Below, piece by piece: positions 37,439 through 46,438 of a stretch of DNA of 64,000 nucleotides. The position numbers and the translations under genes were made by a program. The notes beneath the pieces were generated by a model that ran no database searches, was not told where the DNA came from, and saw only the letters and a list, made by a program, of their open reading frames with translations. The first letter of the stretch is position 1. Each line of letters begins with the position of its first letter. Source of the stretch: Marivivens niveibacter (GTDB lineage Bacteria; Pseudomonadota; Alphaproteobacteria; Rhodobacterales; Rhodobacteraceae); NCBI RefSeq assembly GCF_002150005.2, contig NZ_MSPP01000003.1, positions 372,001 through 436,000 on the forward strand, read 5' to 3'.

Positions 37439-38725
37439 TTAGACTCGTTCAATGCGCAGGGCGATCGGCGTTCCATCGACAACGCCTGTGGCGGCGAACC
37501 CTTCGATGGCTTGGTCCAATGCCTGACGCGTGATTTTATGCGTCACGATCACAACGGGGGCGTAGGTGCCTTCTTCGTGATCGTGCTGGCGCATGCGGTG
37601 GATCGATACGCCTGCATCACCCAAGGCCGACGCGACCTTGCCCATTGCGCCGGGTTTATCCAGTAGGTTCAAACGGATGTAGTATGGCGCAGGAACAGCC
37701 GCGCGTGCCGATGGCGCCCGACGCAGGGTGGTCGCAGGCTGACCAAAGGTCGGCATCATCAGGCCGCGCGCGATATCGCAGACGTCGCCCATCACCGCGC
37801 TTGCTGTTGGGCCTTCACCAGCGCCAGCGCCGCGTAGAACGATCTGGCCCACGGCGTCGCCCTCAAGCACCACCATGTTCGTACCACCCACCAATTGGCC
37901 CAACGGAGATGTCGCAGGCACAAGGCACGGTGACATGCGCTGTTCCAAACCGCGGCCCGTCATCTGCGCAACGCCCAGCAGTTTGATTTTGTAACCCATA
38001 TCGGCGGCGTTACGGATATCTTCGATGGTGACGTTGCCGATGCCTTCCAGCTCGACCCCGTCGAAATCGACCTGAGTGCCAAAGGCAATCGCCGACAGGA
38101 TCGACAATTTGTGGCCCGCATCAATACCGCCTACGTCCAGATTTGGATCAGCCTCTAGGTAGCCCAGACCGTCTGCTTCGGCGAAGGCTTCGTCGTAGGA
38201 CAGGCCAGCGTCTTCCATGCGGGTCAGGATGTAGTTGCAGGTGCCATTCATCACGCCGATGACGCGTTCGATACGGTTTGCAGCCAGACCTTCGGTCAGG
38301 GATTTGATCACGGGGATGCCGCCAGCAACGGCTGCCTCATAACGCACGGCAACACCTGCGGCTTCGGCGGCTTCGGCAACGGATTGACCGTAATGGGCCA
38401 GCAGCGCCTTGTTTGCGGTGACAACGTGTTTGCCAGCGGCAATGGCTGCTTCGATCGACGCTTTGGCGGGGCCATTTTCGCCGCCCATCAGTTCGACGTA
38501 AACGTCAACATCATCGCGGGTGGCCAGTGCAACGGCGTCGTCTTCCCATGCGTAGCCGGACAGATCGACACTGCGATCTTTTTGGCTACGGGCGCAGACG
38601 GCGGAAATCGTGATGTCGCGGCCAGTGCGTGCAGACAGCAGTTCAGCCTGATTTTGCACGATGCGGATCACACCGACACCAACAGTGCCAAGACCAGCAA
38701 TACCAAGGCGAAGAGGCGACGACAT
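37439..38725 (-). CDS. hom: Homoserine dehydrogenase
   Basis: A 428-residue NAD(P)-dependent enzyme reducing aspartate semialdehyde to homoserine, the branch point to methionine, threonine and isoleucine. The Rossmann motif LGIAGLGTVGVGVIRI starts the protein; the signature GGIDAGHKLSILSAIAFG is in the middle, and a C-terminal ACT domain (MGKVASALGDAGVSIHRM) suggests threonine feedback. GGAG lies 6 bases before the ATG. No fused aspartokinase is present. Confidence 0.97.
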   Translation of the reverse strand: MSSPLRLGIAGLGTVGVGVIRIVQNQAELLSARTGRDITISAVCARSQKDRSVDLSGYAWEDDAVALATRDDVDVYVELMGGENGPAKASIEAAIAAGKHVVTANKALLAHYGQSVAEAAEAAGVAVRYEAAVAGGIPVIKSLTEGLAANRIERVIGVMNGTCNYILTRMEDAGLSYDEAFAEADGLGYLEADPNLDVGGIDAGHKLSILSAIAFGTQVDFDGVELEGIGNVTIEDIRNAADMGYKIKLLGVAQMTGRGLEQRMSPCLVPATSPLGQLVGGTNMVVLEGDAVGQIVLRGAGAGEGPTASAVMGDVCDIARGLMMPTFGQPATTLRRAPSARAAVPAPYYIRLNLLDKPGAMGKVASALGDAGVSIHRMRQHDHEEGTYAPVVIVTHKITRQALDQAIEGFAATGVVDGTPIALRIERV

Positions 38726-38800
38726 ATGAGGCTCCGTAGAATTCTTTGAACGGTCCGCTGTTACCCCGTCCGGCGACGTGGTGCAACGCGAACTACGTAA

Positions 38801-39022
38801 TTAGGGGGTGGTATTGCGCAATGCTGCAGCGCGGGCACGTAAATTTGCGGCACGCTGTTCTAGCGTTGTTGCCGCTGTCGTGTCGGTTGGCGTCGATATT
38901 TGGTCAAAAGGAATGAACGACGGATAATCAGGCACGACAATGGAATCGTTCAGCGCATCCAGTTGTGGGAAATCCGCACAGGCCGTTAAAGACAAACAGG
39001 ACAGAAGGAGAAAGATGCGCAT
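38801..39022 (-). CDS. Small putative lipoprotein
   Basis: A 73-residue protein with a lipoprotein signal peptide, MRIFLLLSCLSLTACADFP, whose lipobox LTAC gives an N-terminal cysteine at residue 15. The mature part is short, proline-poor after residue 40 and ends in an alanine- and arginine-rich helix (TLEQRAANLRARAAALRN). It has no known domain that I recognise. The start is the ATG at 39022, with an AGGAG-like site upstream on the minus strand being weak. It lies 75 bases beyond the hom start on the same strand. Confidence 0.75.
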   Translation of the reverse strand: MRIFLLLSCLSLTACADFPQLDALNDSIVVPDYPSFIPFDQISTPTDTTAATTLEQRAANLRARAAALRNTTP

Positions 39023-39078
39023 GAACCTGATACCAATGTAATGCGCGGACAATAGACGTTGGGTCAGGGCGGTCGCAA

Positions 39079-39097
39079 GGGGCGCAGAACGCGCCCC
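39079..39097 (-). terminator. Hairpin after the pirin gene
   Basis: GGGGCGC at 39079-39085 and GCGCCCC at 39091-39097 with a 5-base loop, 9 bases beyond the pirin stop. There is no clear T run, so termination strength is uncertain. Confidence 0.5.
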
Positions 39098-39105
39098 CGC
39101 AGATT

Positions 39106-40017
39106 TTAATGGGCAGGTTTAATAAAGGTGCCGTTGCGCAGCTCTTTGACCGCTTGTTGAATTTCGGCCTGCGTGTTCATCACAATTGGGCCGTGCCAAG
39201 CAACGGGTTCTTCGATCGGCGCGCCCGAAATCAGCAGGAACCGAATGCCTTCTTCGCCGGCCTGAACAGTCACTTCGTCGCCTGTGCCGAAACGGATCAG
39301 GGTACGGTTGCCCGACATGTCGCGGATGTTCACCTCTTCGCCCATGACCTCTTTTTCCAGCAGAACGCCAGACGGGGTCGAGGCATCGGCAAAGGCGCCT
39401 TTGCCTTGGAAAACATAGGCGAACGCGCGGCGGTAGGTGTCGACCTTGAAGGTCTTTTTCACACCCGCTGGCACGAAAATATCCAGATACTGCGGATCAG
39501 CGGCGATCCCATCAACAGGACCACGTTTGCCCCAGAATTCGCCCACGATGACTTTGACGCGAGTGCCGTCGTCATCAATGATCTCGGGGATTTCTTTGCC
39601 TTTGACGTCTTGATAACGCGGCGCGGTCATTTTCAGATCGCGTGGCAGGTTCGCCCACAATTGGAACCCGTGCATTTGGCCGGCAATGTTACCTTTGGGC
39701 ATTTCTTGGTGCAGAATACCTGACCCTGCGGTCATCCACTGAACATCACCCGCACCCAAAGTGCCTGTGTTTCCCAAACTGTCGCCGTGTTCGACGGTGC
39801 CGTTCAGAACGTAGGTGATGGTTTCAATGCCGCGATGGGGGTGCCACGGAAACCCGCGAATATAGTCGTCAGGATGATCGCCGCGGAAATCGTCGAACAT
39901 CAGGAACGGATCCAATTCGCTGGGATCTTGAAACCCGAATGCGCGGTGCAATTTTACGCCAGCGCCTTCCATATGTGGCATGGCCTTGCGTGTTTCTAAC
40001 GTTGGTCTGATGGACAT
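39106..40017 (-). CDS. Pirin family protein
   Basis: A 303-residue bicupin. The N-terminal cupin shows the pirin pattern DPFLMFDDFRGDHPDDYIRGFPWHPHRGIETITYVLNGTVEHGDSLGN with the iron-binding histidines (HPHRG, EHGDS) and VQWMTAGSGILHQEMP. The C-terminal cupin ends with EEPVAWHGPIVMNTQAEI. Pirins act as quercetin dioxygenases or regulators; the role here is unknown. The ATG at 40017 gives the normal N-terminus; an upstream in-frame ATG at 40077 overlaps the Tad terminator region. Confidence 0.93.
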   Translation of the reverse strand: MSIRPTLETRKAMPHMEGAGVKLHRAFGFQDPSELDPFLMFDDFRGDHPDDYIRGFPWHPHRGIETITYVLNGTVEHGDSLGNTGTLGAGDVQWMTAGSGILHQEMPKGNIAGQMHGFQLWANLPRDLKMTAPRYQDVKGKEIPEIIDDDGTRVKVIVGEFWGKRGPVDGIAADPQYLDIFVPAGVKKTFKVDTYRRAFAYVFQGKGAFADASTPSGVLLEKEVMGEEVNIRDMSGNRTLIRFGTGDEVTVQAGEEGIRFLLISGAPIEEPVAWHGPIVMNTQAEIQQAVKELRNGTFIKPAH

Positions 40018-40047
40018 GGCTGTGTCTCCTTTGCCTATTAGACATAG

Positions 40048-40093
40048 GAAAACAAAAATGCACCGGCAATTGGTCAAACCCTTCGCCGGTGCA
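40048..40093 (-). terminator. Terminator of the Tad gene cluster
   Basis: TGCACCGGC (40059-40067) and GCCGGTGCA (40085-40093) form a 9-bp stem with a 17-base loop; on the minus strand it runs into TTTTTGTTTTCC. It is 24 bases beyond the last Tad gene. Confidence 0.85.
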
Positions 40094-40116
40094 CAGAATG
40101 TATGCGTTAACGCGCC

Positions 40117-40701
40117 TTAGCAGGTCGCCGAGGATGTATTTCCAGTTTCGCTGTCGTTCCAGCAAACTTGCGCTGAATTGAAACGAGGGCGGGTTACGAT
40201 CAGGTTTTCAAAGGTGAAATCACCCAAACCAACGTTGAACGCAGGCTCATACGCCAACCAGTTTTCGACAACCAAAACCACTTCGTTATTTGGCATAACA
40301 GGCAGTTGGTCTTCGACGTTGGACAATGTGGTTGCGTCCATTGGTGTTACGTTCCCACGCGTTTTCGACCAGCGAACTTCGTAACCATCGTCATCGGTGT
40401 AGCGCACAACCGTGACACGCAGATCAGTGTCCTGATTGGATGTGGTTAGGAATTCGTGCAGACGATATACCGCGTCCAGATAGCTGGGCGTGACATAGTT
40501 GGTTTCGCGGCTTAGCTGATCGCTGATGGTATAGGCGGCTTTGGCTGTCGTGCTTTGGATGCGGAATGCATCAAAATACACGAACGTCGCCAGATATGCC
40601 CAACATAGGATCGGGAAAACCAGAACGGTTTCGACTGCGATGCCGCCGTCTTCGTTCGACAGGAACCGGCCCAGAAACGGGATGTTTTTCAGGCGTTTCA
40701 T
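40117..40701 (-). CDS. TadE/TadF-like pseudopilin
   Basis: A 194-residue protein with a short basic N-terminus, then the hydrophobic prepilin-like segment GGIAVETVLVFPILCWAYLATFVYFDAFRIQ, including the conserved glutamate five positions after the glycine, as in TadE and TadF. The rest is a globular periplasmic domain with two cysteines near the end. Its ATG overlaps the upstream stop as TAATG, so translation is coupled. It may form minor pilin or surface complexes with the two upstream gene products. Confidence 0.8.
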   Translation of the reverse strand: MKRLKNIPFLGRFLSNEDGGIAVETVLVFPILCWAYLATFVYFDAFRIQSTTAKAAYTISDQLSRETNYVTPSYLDAVYRLHEFLTTSNQDTDLRVTVVRYTDDDGYEVRWSKTRGNVTPMDATTLSNVEDQLPVMPNNEVVLVVENWLAYEPAFNVGLGDFTFENLIVTRPRFNSAQVCWNDSETGNTSSATC

Positions 40702-41258
40702 TATAGCGGCTCCTTCACGAATGCGGACATGGCAACCAGCGCGTATTCATCGCCGCTTTCGCGCGGGATCTTTGCGCCTAGACCGATTGTTGGGAACACT
40801 GGGTTGAACAGCGCACAGGCGCGAACAACAACCATTTGGTTCGCGCCGCCTTCGTTAAAGGCGACCAATGGCGCTGCAGGGTCATCACGGTCGATACAGT
40901 CAGGTGCGCCCGGAATATCTGTCCAGTTTTTCAGATCGACAGGGCGCATTTCGATTTTCAGCGACGTTTCGCATTCAGGTAGCATACCAGCATAATCGCA
41001 GATCGCGTCACGCAAGGTGGTATAATCAACCGTAGCCATAGTGCCGATACGAACATCGCGGATAGCCATGTCTACACCGCGTTCCAGCATGACCTGACGG
41101 GTCATTAGAATACCGGATTCAAACGCGGACAGCATAAGGGTCAGGTAGATAGGAAAGACGAGCGCGAATTCGACAGTTGCCGAACCGCTTTCGTTCCGGG
41201 CGAACCGCCCAAAGGGGCGTGCCAAGAGTGAAAGGATATGGGTCATATTACGTCTCAT
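40701..41258 (-). CDS. TadE-like pseudopilin
   Basis: A 185-residue TadE-domain protein. The segment GSATVEFALVFPIYLTLMLSAFESGILMTRQVMLERGVDMAIRD matches TadE, with the invariant VEFALV motif and the following helix. Two paired cysteines lie in the C-terminal part (YAGMLPECETS and VRACALF). The start at 41258 overlaps the tadG-like stop as TAATG; an ATG at 41246 is an alternative. It is the middle gene of a three-gene coupled unit. Confidence 0.85.
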   Translation of the reverse strand: MRRNMTHILSLLARPFGRFARNESGSATVEFALVFPIYLTLMLSAFESGILMTRQVMLERGVDMAIRDVRIGTMATVDYTTLRDAICDYAGMLPECETSLKIEMRPVDLKNWTDIPGAPDCIDRDDPAAPLVAFNEGGANQMVVVRACALFNPVFPTIGLGAKIPRESGDEYALVAMSAFVKEPL

Positions 41259-42703
41259 TAGCGTGTCAGTTTCAGGTTGTTGATCTGCGTTGCGATCGCC
41301 GAGAATGCGGACGAAATTTCAACGCCGTCTACGTCAAAGAAGTGGCTGGGCGAGGTGGCGCAATTACGCAGCACGGTGTTGCCCGCATCGGATGGAACCT
41401 CGAACCCGATAGTCCAGATGATGATGCCGTTGTCTTTGGCCGCCGAACAGATGTTGTGTGTCAGCTGGTTCATCGTGGCAGAGTCGTATTTCCACCAGTA
41501 AAACCGCGAATGGTAACGGGAATCTACATAGTGCTGTAGGTAGTACTGCAGGTTGTAGTTGTTCCAGTGGTTACGGTCGCTGTCGCTGTCGTAGGCCCAG
41601 TCTTGCAGACGCAGGGACGACGTGTTTTCGCCGTCAGACATCAGGATGATGAACTTTAGCGTCTCATTGTCGTCATAGCTCGCCGGACGACCTGCAAATG
41701 CGGAGTCAACATCGCCTTGACCGATCAGACCGTTCAGTTGCGGACGTGTCGACGGGTCCAGTAGGCCAGCGCCCCATTTCATACCCAGATGGATCGAGGT
41801 CTGAATGGTGCCGTTCAGTTGTGAAATCTGGCTTAGCAGAGCGTTACGATCTTGGCTCCACGGAGTGATGGTTTGGTTCGAATAGCGAGGGCAGACGGTG
41901 CGGGTACGGTCGTTGTTGCGGCCATCGTACGCCCACTGGAAATGCTGAACCTGATCATAGTCGGATCCGCGCGACATCGAAGTGGTCGAAAAATCGCCGT
42001 TCTCGAATTCAAGGCAATACGAATAGCCATGCGTCTGGTTCGTATTGAATTGCCCGAACAAATCTTCGCCCGCGCTAACGTGTTCCGAATAGGGAACCAG
42101 CGAAACGGAGATAAGGTCTTCGTTGGAATCGGCAAGAACAGTATTTACGAATTCAGATGCTGCGTTACGCAGGTTGCCGATCCGGTTGTTGCTGTTCATC
42201 GATCCGGAGATATCCAACACCATCGAAATTTCGACCTTCGCAACACGCTCTTCTGCGGTGGCGCTGGCCGGAACGGTCAGGCTTTCGTGATAGGACGAAC
42301 CAGGGTTAGTGACAGCTGCTAGGCCCGAGAACAGCATCGGCACTTCGACCGCTGCGGACGCAGACACTTCACTATAATTTAGGCCTTCGTCGACTGTAGG
42401 GTCCCCCACCAATGCATCCGCAAGGTCTGCTTTGGTCATGTAGTCGGCGACGACCTCGTCGCGTGGCAATGTTTGATCCAAATCTGCCGCAGCCAAAACT
42501 GCGCGGTCCAGCGTTGCTTGTACGCGTGTTCGGGTGGTTTCAACACGCATGAAATCTACGGCCATGCCGGTGACCAATAGGATCATGATGAACACAAAAA
42601 CCGCAAAGATGACCATGCTGCCATCTTCACGCTGACCAAACAACGTGAGCCGTTCCCGGATCATCCGGTTCCACCGGATAAGCTGAGCGCCCTTTTTTTC
42701 CAT
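41258..42703 (-). CDS. TadG-like protein with von Willebrand A domain
   Basis: A 481-residue membrane-anchored protein. Residues about 27-50 (DGSMVIFAVFVFIMILLVTGMAVD) are a Tad-type N-terminal helix, followed by the Flp pilus-assembly TadG domain. A von Willebrand A domain begins at about 158 with the metal site MVLDISGSMN (D164, S166, S168), and extends to the end with large inserts rich in tyrosine, asparagine and tryptophan. The ATG at 42703 has AAAGG upstream. It probably sits in the periplasm or at the surface; partner machinery genes are not in this window. Confidence 0.87.
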   Translation of the reverse strand: MEKKGAQLIRWNRMIRERLTLFGQREDGSMVIFAVFVFIMILLVTGMAVDFMRVETTRTRVQATLDRAVLAAADLDQTLPRDEVVADYMTKADLADALVGDPTVDEGLNYSEVSASAAVEVPMLFSGLAAVTNPGSSYHESLTVPASATAEERVAKVEISMVLDISGSMNSNNRIGNLRNAASEFVNTVLADSNEDLISVSLVPYSEHVSAGEDLFGQFNTNQTHGYSYCLEFENGDFSTTSMSRGSDYDQVQHFQWAYDGRNNDRTRTVCPRYSNQTITPWSQDRNALLSQISQLNGTIQTSIHLGMKWGAGLLDPSTRPQLNGLIGQGDVDSAFAGRPASYDDNETLKFIILMSDGENTSSLRLQDWAYDSDSDRNHWNNYNLQYYLQHYVDSRYHSRFYWWKYDSATMNQLTHNICSAAKDNGIIIWTIGFEVPSDAGNTVLRNCATSPSHFFDVDGVEISSAFSAIATQINNLKLTR

Positions 42704-43022
42704 CTTCGAACCTTTCTTGGTCGATGTCAGTCTCAATTTGGTGGTTTTCCCACCTTATTGGGTCCCGTTATACCTATCGGAGAATGGCGAAAATGGGGCA
42801 GGATCGTGCCCATATTGGTTTGTTTGTGTGTGGTCCGTCTGTAATCGCGCCTAACGGGTAGGATTGTTCATGCGAACGCGACAAAACCGCCGCTGCTAAA
42901 CTTATCCACACCCTTTGCCGTCTAGGACTATACGGTGCCGCCAACAGGAATAGGCGGCCCGAGTCGGCCCTGCGAATCTGGTCCGGCGTACCACCGCAGT
43001 GGGCTGAATGGAGGTTTTGGCC
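42704..43022. other. Intergenic region between the Tad cluster and glutamate dehydrogenase
   Basis: A 319-base gap between divergent genes, so it must hold the promoters of both. I see no open frame, tRNA, long repeat or strong hairpin in it. A short GTTC-ATGC-GAAC inverted repeat lies at about 42866-42877, too weak to call. Confidence 0.5.
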
Positions 43023-44462
43023 GTGAATGTTAATAATACGTTAAATGAACCAAGTTTTCGTGAATCTGTAGAGATTATGTTCAATCGCGCGGTCGCGTTG
43101 ATGGACCTGCCAACTGGCATCGAAGAAAAAATCCGCGTTTGTAATTCAACCTATACCGTCCGTTTTGGCGTGCGTTTGCGCGGCGAAATGCACACGTTTA
43201 CGGGCTATCGTTCGGTTCATTCGGAACATATGGAGCCGGTCAAAGGCGGTATCCGTTACGCCTTGGCTGTGGATCAGGACGAAGTAGAGGCGCTGGCCGC
43301 GCTGATGACCTATAAATGTGCGCTGGTCGAGGCTCCGTTTGGTGGATCTAAGGGCGGCCTATGCATCGATCCGCGCGAATGGAACGAAGTCGAACTGGAA
43401 CAGATCACTCGCCGCTTTGCGTTCGAACTGATTAAACGCGACCTGATCAACCCGTCGCAAAACGTTCCAGCCCCCGATATGGGTACGGGCGAACGGGAAA
43501 TGGCGTGGATTGCCGATCAGTATCGCCGCATGAACACCACCGACATCAACGCCGCCGCTTGCGTCACGGGTAAACCTCGCAACGCGGGCGGTATCGCTGG
43601 CCGAGTCGAGGCTACGGGCCGCGGTGTGCAGTACGCCTTGCGCGAATTTTTCCGCCACCCCGAAGACATGGCAATTGCCAAACTGTCGGGTACGCTCAAA
43701 GACAAGCGCGTCATTGTTCAAGGCCTAGGCAACGTGGGCTATCACGCAGCTAAATTCCTGCAAGAGGAAGACGGTTCTATTATCACCGGTATCATTGAAC
43801 GCGATGGCGCCTTGTTTAATCCCAATGGATTGAACGTCGAAAAGGTCCGCGAATGGATCGTTAAACATGGCGGCGTTTCCGGCTATCCAGATGCCACACA
43901 CCACGCCGAAGGCAGCGACGTGTTGGAAGAGGAATGTGATATCCTAATTCCCGCCGCCCTAGAGGGCGTGATCAATATGGGGAATGCTGACCGCATCAAA
44001 GCGCCACTGATCATCGAGGCCGCGAACGGCCCCGTCACAGCAGGGGCGGACGAAGTTTTGCGTAACAAGGGCGTCGTTATTATACCCGATATGTACGCGA
44101 ACGCGGGCGGTGTGACGGTGTCGTATTTTGAATGGGTGAAAAACCTGTCGCACATCCGTTTCGGCCGCATGGGCCGCCGCCAAGAAGAGGCGCGCCACCA
44201 GCTGGTTATCGATGAACTGTCACGTCTGGACGAATATCTGGGTGACAAATGGTCGATGACCCCAGATTTCAAAGAAAAATATCTGCGGGGTGCAGACGAG
44301 CTGGAGCTGGTGCGATCGGGTTTGGACGACACCATGCGAACCGCTTATCAGTCGATGCGCGAAATTTGGCACAGCCGCGATGATGTGCAGGATCTGCGCA
44401 CCGCGGCCTATCTGGCGGCCATCGACAAAGTGGTCCAAAGCTATCGGGCCAAAGGTCTGTAA
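43023..44462 (+). CDS. Glu/Leu/Phe/Val family dehydrogenase, probable glutamate dehydrogenase
   Basis: A 479-residue NAD(P)-dependent amino-acid dehydrogenase interconverting glutamate and 2-oxoglutarate plus ammonia. The catalytic region is [40 protein letters not shown] with the active-site lysine in the family motif VxxPxGGxKGG. The Rossmann motif is VIVQGLGNVGYHAAKFL. A GTG at 43023 is the likely start because GGAGG lies 8 bases before it; an ATG at 43008 overlaps that site. Glutamate is inferred over leucine from the length and motifs, but is not certain. A terminator follows. Confidence 0.88.
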   Translation: MNVNNTLNEPSFRESVEIMFNRAVALMDLPTGIEEKIRVCNSTYTVRFGVRLRGEMHTFTGYRSVHSEHMEPVKGGIRYALAVDQDEVEALAALMTYKCALVEAPFGGSKGGLCIDPREWNEVELEQITRRFAFELIKRDLINPSQNVPAPDMGTGEREMAWIADQYRRMNTTDINAAACVTGKPRNAGGIAGRVEATGRGVQYALREFFRHPEDMAIAKLSGTLKDKRVIVQGLGNVGYHAAKFLQEEDGSIITGIIERDGALFNPNGLNVEKVREWIVKHGGVSGYPDATHHAEGSDVLEEECDILIPAALEGVINMGNADRIKAPLIIEAANGPVTAGADEVLRNKGVVIIPDMYANAGGVTVSYFEWVKNLSHIRFGRMGRRQEEARHQLVIDELSRLDEYLGDKWSMTPDFKEKYLRGADELELVRSGLDDTMRTAYQSMREIWHSRDDVQDLRTAAYLAAIDKVVQSYRAKGL

Positions 44463-44463
44463 T

Positions 44464-44497
44464 AAAAAAGGGGCCGCTGATGCGGCCCCTTTGTTTT
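44464..44497. terminator. Bidirectional terminator between glutamate dehydrogenase and choV
   Basis: AAAGGGGCCGC (44467-44477) and GCGGCCCCTTT (44482-44492) form an 11-bp perfect stem with a TGAT loop, flanked by an A run on one side and TTTGTTTT on the other. It ends both converging genes. Confidence 0.92.
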
Positions 44498-45509
44498 AGC
44501 GTGACAGGCGGGTCAAAACGGACCCTTCTGTAATCACCCCGATGGGGGTGCCTGCCTCGATCACGGATAGTTCTTTTTCGGATTGCAGCTGTTCAATGAT
44601 CGTTTTGATCGGGGTTTCCACGTCAACTGTCGATCCCGCGCTGGAACCCGTCGTCATCACGTCGCGTGCCGTCAGAACGCCCAGCGGGTTCATATGCGCG
44701 ACGAAATCCTGCACATAGTCGTTCACAGGGTTCGCGATGATTTCGCGGGCGGTGCCCGTTTGCACGATACGGCCGCCTTCCATAAGGGCGATGCGGTTGC
44801 CGATTTTGAACGCTTCATCCAGATCGTGGGACACGAAAATGATGGTGCGTTTCAGTTTCGACTGAAGGTCCAGCAGTTCGTCCTGCAATTTCGCACGGAT
44901 CAGCGGGTCCAACGCCGAAAACGGTTCGTCCATCAAAAGGATCGGCGCGTCGGTCGCAAAAGCACGGGCAAGGCCGACGCGCTGCTGCATACCGCCCGAC
45001 AATTCGCCCACTTTGCGTTCTGCCCAATCGGCCAGACCAACCAGTTCTAGCTGAGTGTCCACGGCGTCTTTGCGTTCGGCTGGCGTTTGACCTGCCAGTT
45101 CCAAACCCAGACCCACGTTTTCACGCACGGTCCGCCACGGCAGTAGGCCGAATTGCTGGAACACCATCGCCACGTTTTTCTGGCGAATGCGGCGCAGTTC
45201 GGCAGGTTTGGCGTGGGTGACATCGACATGCGATTGCCCGTCCCAAACCTTGACCGATCCGCGGACGACTGGGTTCAGAGCATTCACGGCCCGCAGCAGG
45301 GTGGATTTGCCCGACCCCGAAAGGCCCATCAGCACAAGGATTTCACCTTCGGCCACGGACAGCGAACAATTATGCACGCCCAGCACTTGGCCTGTCGCCT
45401 CTTGGATGTCGGGGCGACTTTGGCCTTGGTCCATCAGCGGCAAGGCTACGTCAGGTTTTTCACCGAAAACGATGGAAACGTTATCGAATTCTACGGCTGT
45501 TCTAGTCAT
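44496..45509 (-). CDS. choV: Choline ABC transporter ATP-binding protein
   Basis: A 337-residue ATPase of the quaternary-amine (ProV/ChoV) importer family. Walker A is MGLSGSGKSTLL, the signature is LSGGMQQRVGLARAFA and Walker B is PILLMDEPFSALDPLIR. A C-terminal CBS-type region (LTARDVMTTG...PIGVITEGSVL) is characteristic of this family and may sense ionic strength or cyclic nucleotides. The start overlaps the choW stop by one base (TAATG). The choline assignment comes from linkage to choX and the bet genes. Confidence 0.93.
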   Translation of the reverse strand: MTRTAVEFDNVSIVFGEKPDVALPLMDQGQSRPDIQEATGQVLGVHNCSLSVAEGEILVLMGLSGSGKSTLLRAVNALNPVVRGSVKVWDGQSHVDVTHAKPAELRRIRQKNVAMVFQQFGLLPWRTVRENVGLGLELAGQTPAERKDAVDTQLELVGLADWAERKVGELSGGMQQRVGLARAFATDAPILLMDEPFSALDPLIRAKLQDELLDLQSKLKRTIIFVSHDLDEAFKIGNRIALMEGGRIVQTGTAREIIANPVNDYVQDFVAHMNPLGVLTARDVMTTGSSAGSTVDVETPIKTIIEQLQSEKELSVIEAGTPIGVITEGSVLTRLSR

Positions 45510-46390
45510 TATTTACGCTCCATCCGCAGCATACGGTCCAGAATGATCGCGACAACCACGATAACCAGACCCGATTCAAACCCTAGGTCGGTACGTACCT
45601 GACCCAGCGCGCGCATCACAGGAACGCCCAAACCGTTTGCACCAACCAGAGCGGCCACAACAACCATCGACAGCGATAGCATGATGGTTTGGTTCAGACC
45701 TGCCATGATTTGCGGCAGGGCAGAGGGCAGTTCGACTTTCCACAGAACCTGACGGTTCGTTGCACCGAATGCCCGTGCGGCCTCTAGCAATGCCTGAGGC
45801 GTGGACGAAATGCCCAAGTGTGTCAGGCGGATCGGAGCGGGTAGAACAAAGATCACAGTCGCCAGCAGACCCGGAACCATGCCGATGCCAAAGAATACGA
45901 TCGCAGGGATCAGATACACAAACGCAGGCAGCGTCTGCATCAGGTCCAACACAGGTGTCAGATAGCGATAGAATTTAGGACGGTGCGCAGCATAGATGCC
46001 GATCGGCACGCCAACGCCCATACAAACTACACAAGACGACAGGACCAGCGTCAGGCTTTCTAGTGTTTCGTCCCAATAGTCTTGGTTCAGAATAAACAGG
46101 AACCCGATTGCGACGAACAAGCAGGTTTTCCAGCTGCGCTGAAGAACCCAAGTCAGCGCGACAAACACGGCAATAATGATCAGCGGGTGGGGCCATTCCA
46201 AAACGGCCAGAATGCCGTCGATCAGGCTCTCCATCAGCCACGCAAGCCAATCAAAAACAAATTCAAAGTTATCTTGCAGCCAATCAAAGCCAGACTTGGC
46301 CAGTTTGCCTACCGGGATTTTATTGTCGGTCAACCAATCCACGTTTGGGTCTCCGTTGATGAATGCAGCCATCCCGACGGCAATGTCCAT
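45509..46390 (-). CDS. choW: Choline ABC transporter permease
   Basis: A 293-residue permease of the ProW/ChoW type. A long N-terminal soluble segment (to about residue 60) precedes about six helices, and the EAA loop is LLEAARAFGATNRQVLWKVELPSALPQIMAGLNQ. It forms the channel of the choline importer in the inner membrane. It lies 48 bases after choX with a UUCG-capped hairpin in between, and its stop overlaps the choV start. Confidence 0.93.
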   Translation of the reverse strand: MDIAVGMAAFINGDPNVDWLTDNKIPVGKLAKSGFDWLQDNFEFVFDWLAWLMESLIDGILAVLEWPHPLIIIAVFVALTWVLQRSWKTCLFVAIGFLFILNQDYWDETLESLTLVLSSCVVCMGVGVPIGIYAAHRPKFYRYLTPVLDLMQTLPAFVYLIPAIVFFGIGMVPGLLATVIFVLPAPIRLTHLGISSTPQALLEAARAFGATNRQVLWKVELPSALPQIMAGLNQTIMLSLSMVVVAALVGANGLGVPVMRALGQVRTDLGFESGLVIVVVAIILDRMLRMERK

Positions 46391-46402
46391 CGGGCGTAAA
46401 CG

Positions 46403-46426
46403 AAAGGCCCCGCGAACGGGGCCTTT
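46403..46426 (-). promoter_or_regulatory. Intercistronic hairpin choX-choW
   Basis: AAAGGCCCCG and CGGGGCCTTT enclose, on the minus strand, a TTCG tetraloop. The stem is perfect and 10 bp long, so it is very stable. A short T-rich stretch follows. It likely holds down readthrough from choX into choWV, giving an excess of the binding protein. Confidence 0.75.
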
Positions 46427-46438
46427 GTTAAGAGTGGA

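Noticed and set aside
42866-42877. GTTC-ATGC-GAAC as a LexA box
   Set aside because: The alphaproteobacterial LexA box is a direct GTTC-N7-GTTC repeat, which this does not match, and the arms are only four bases.
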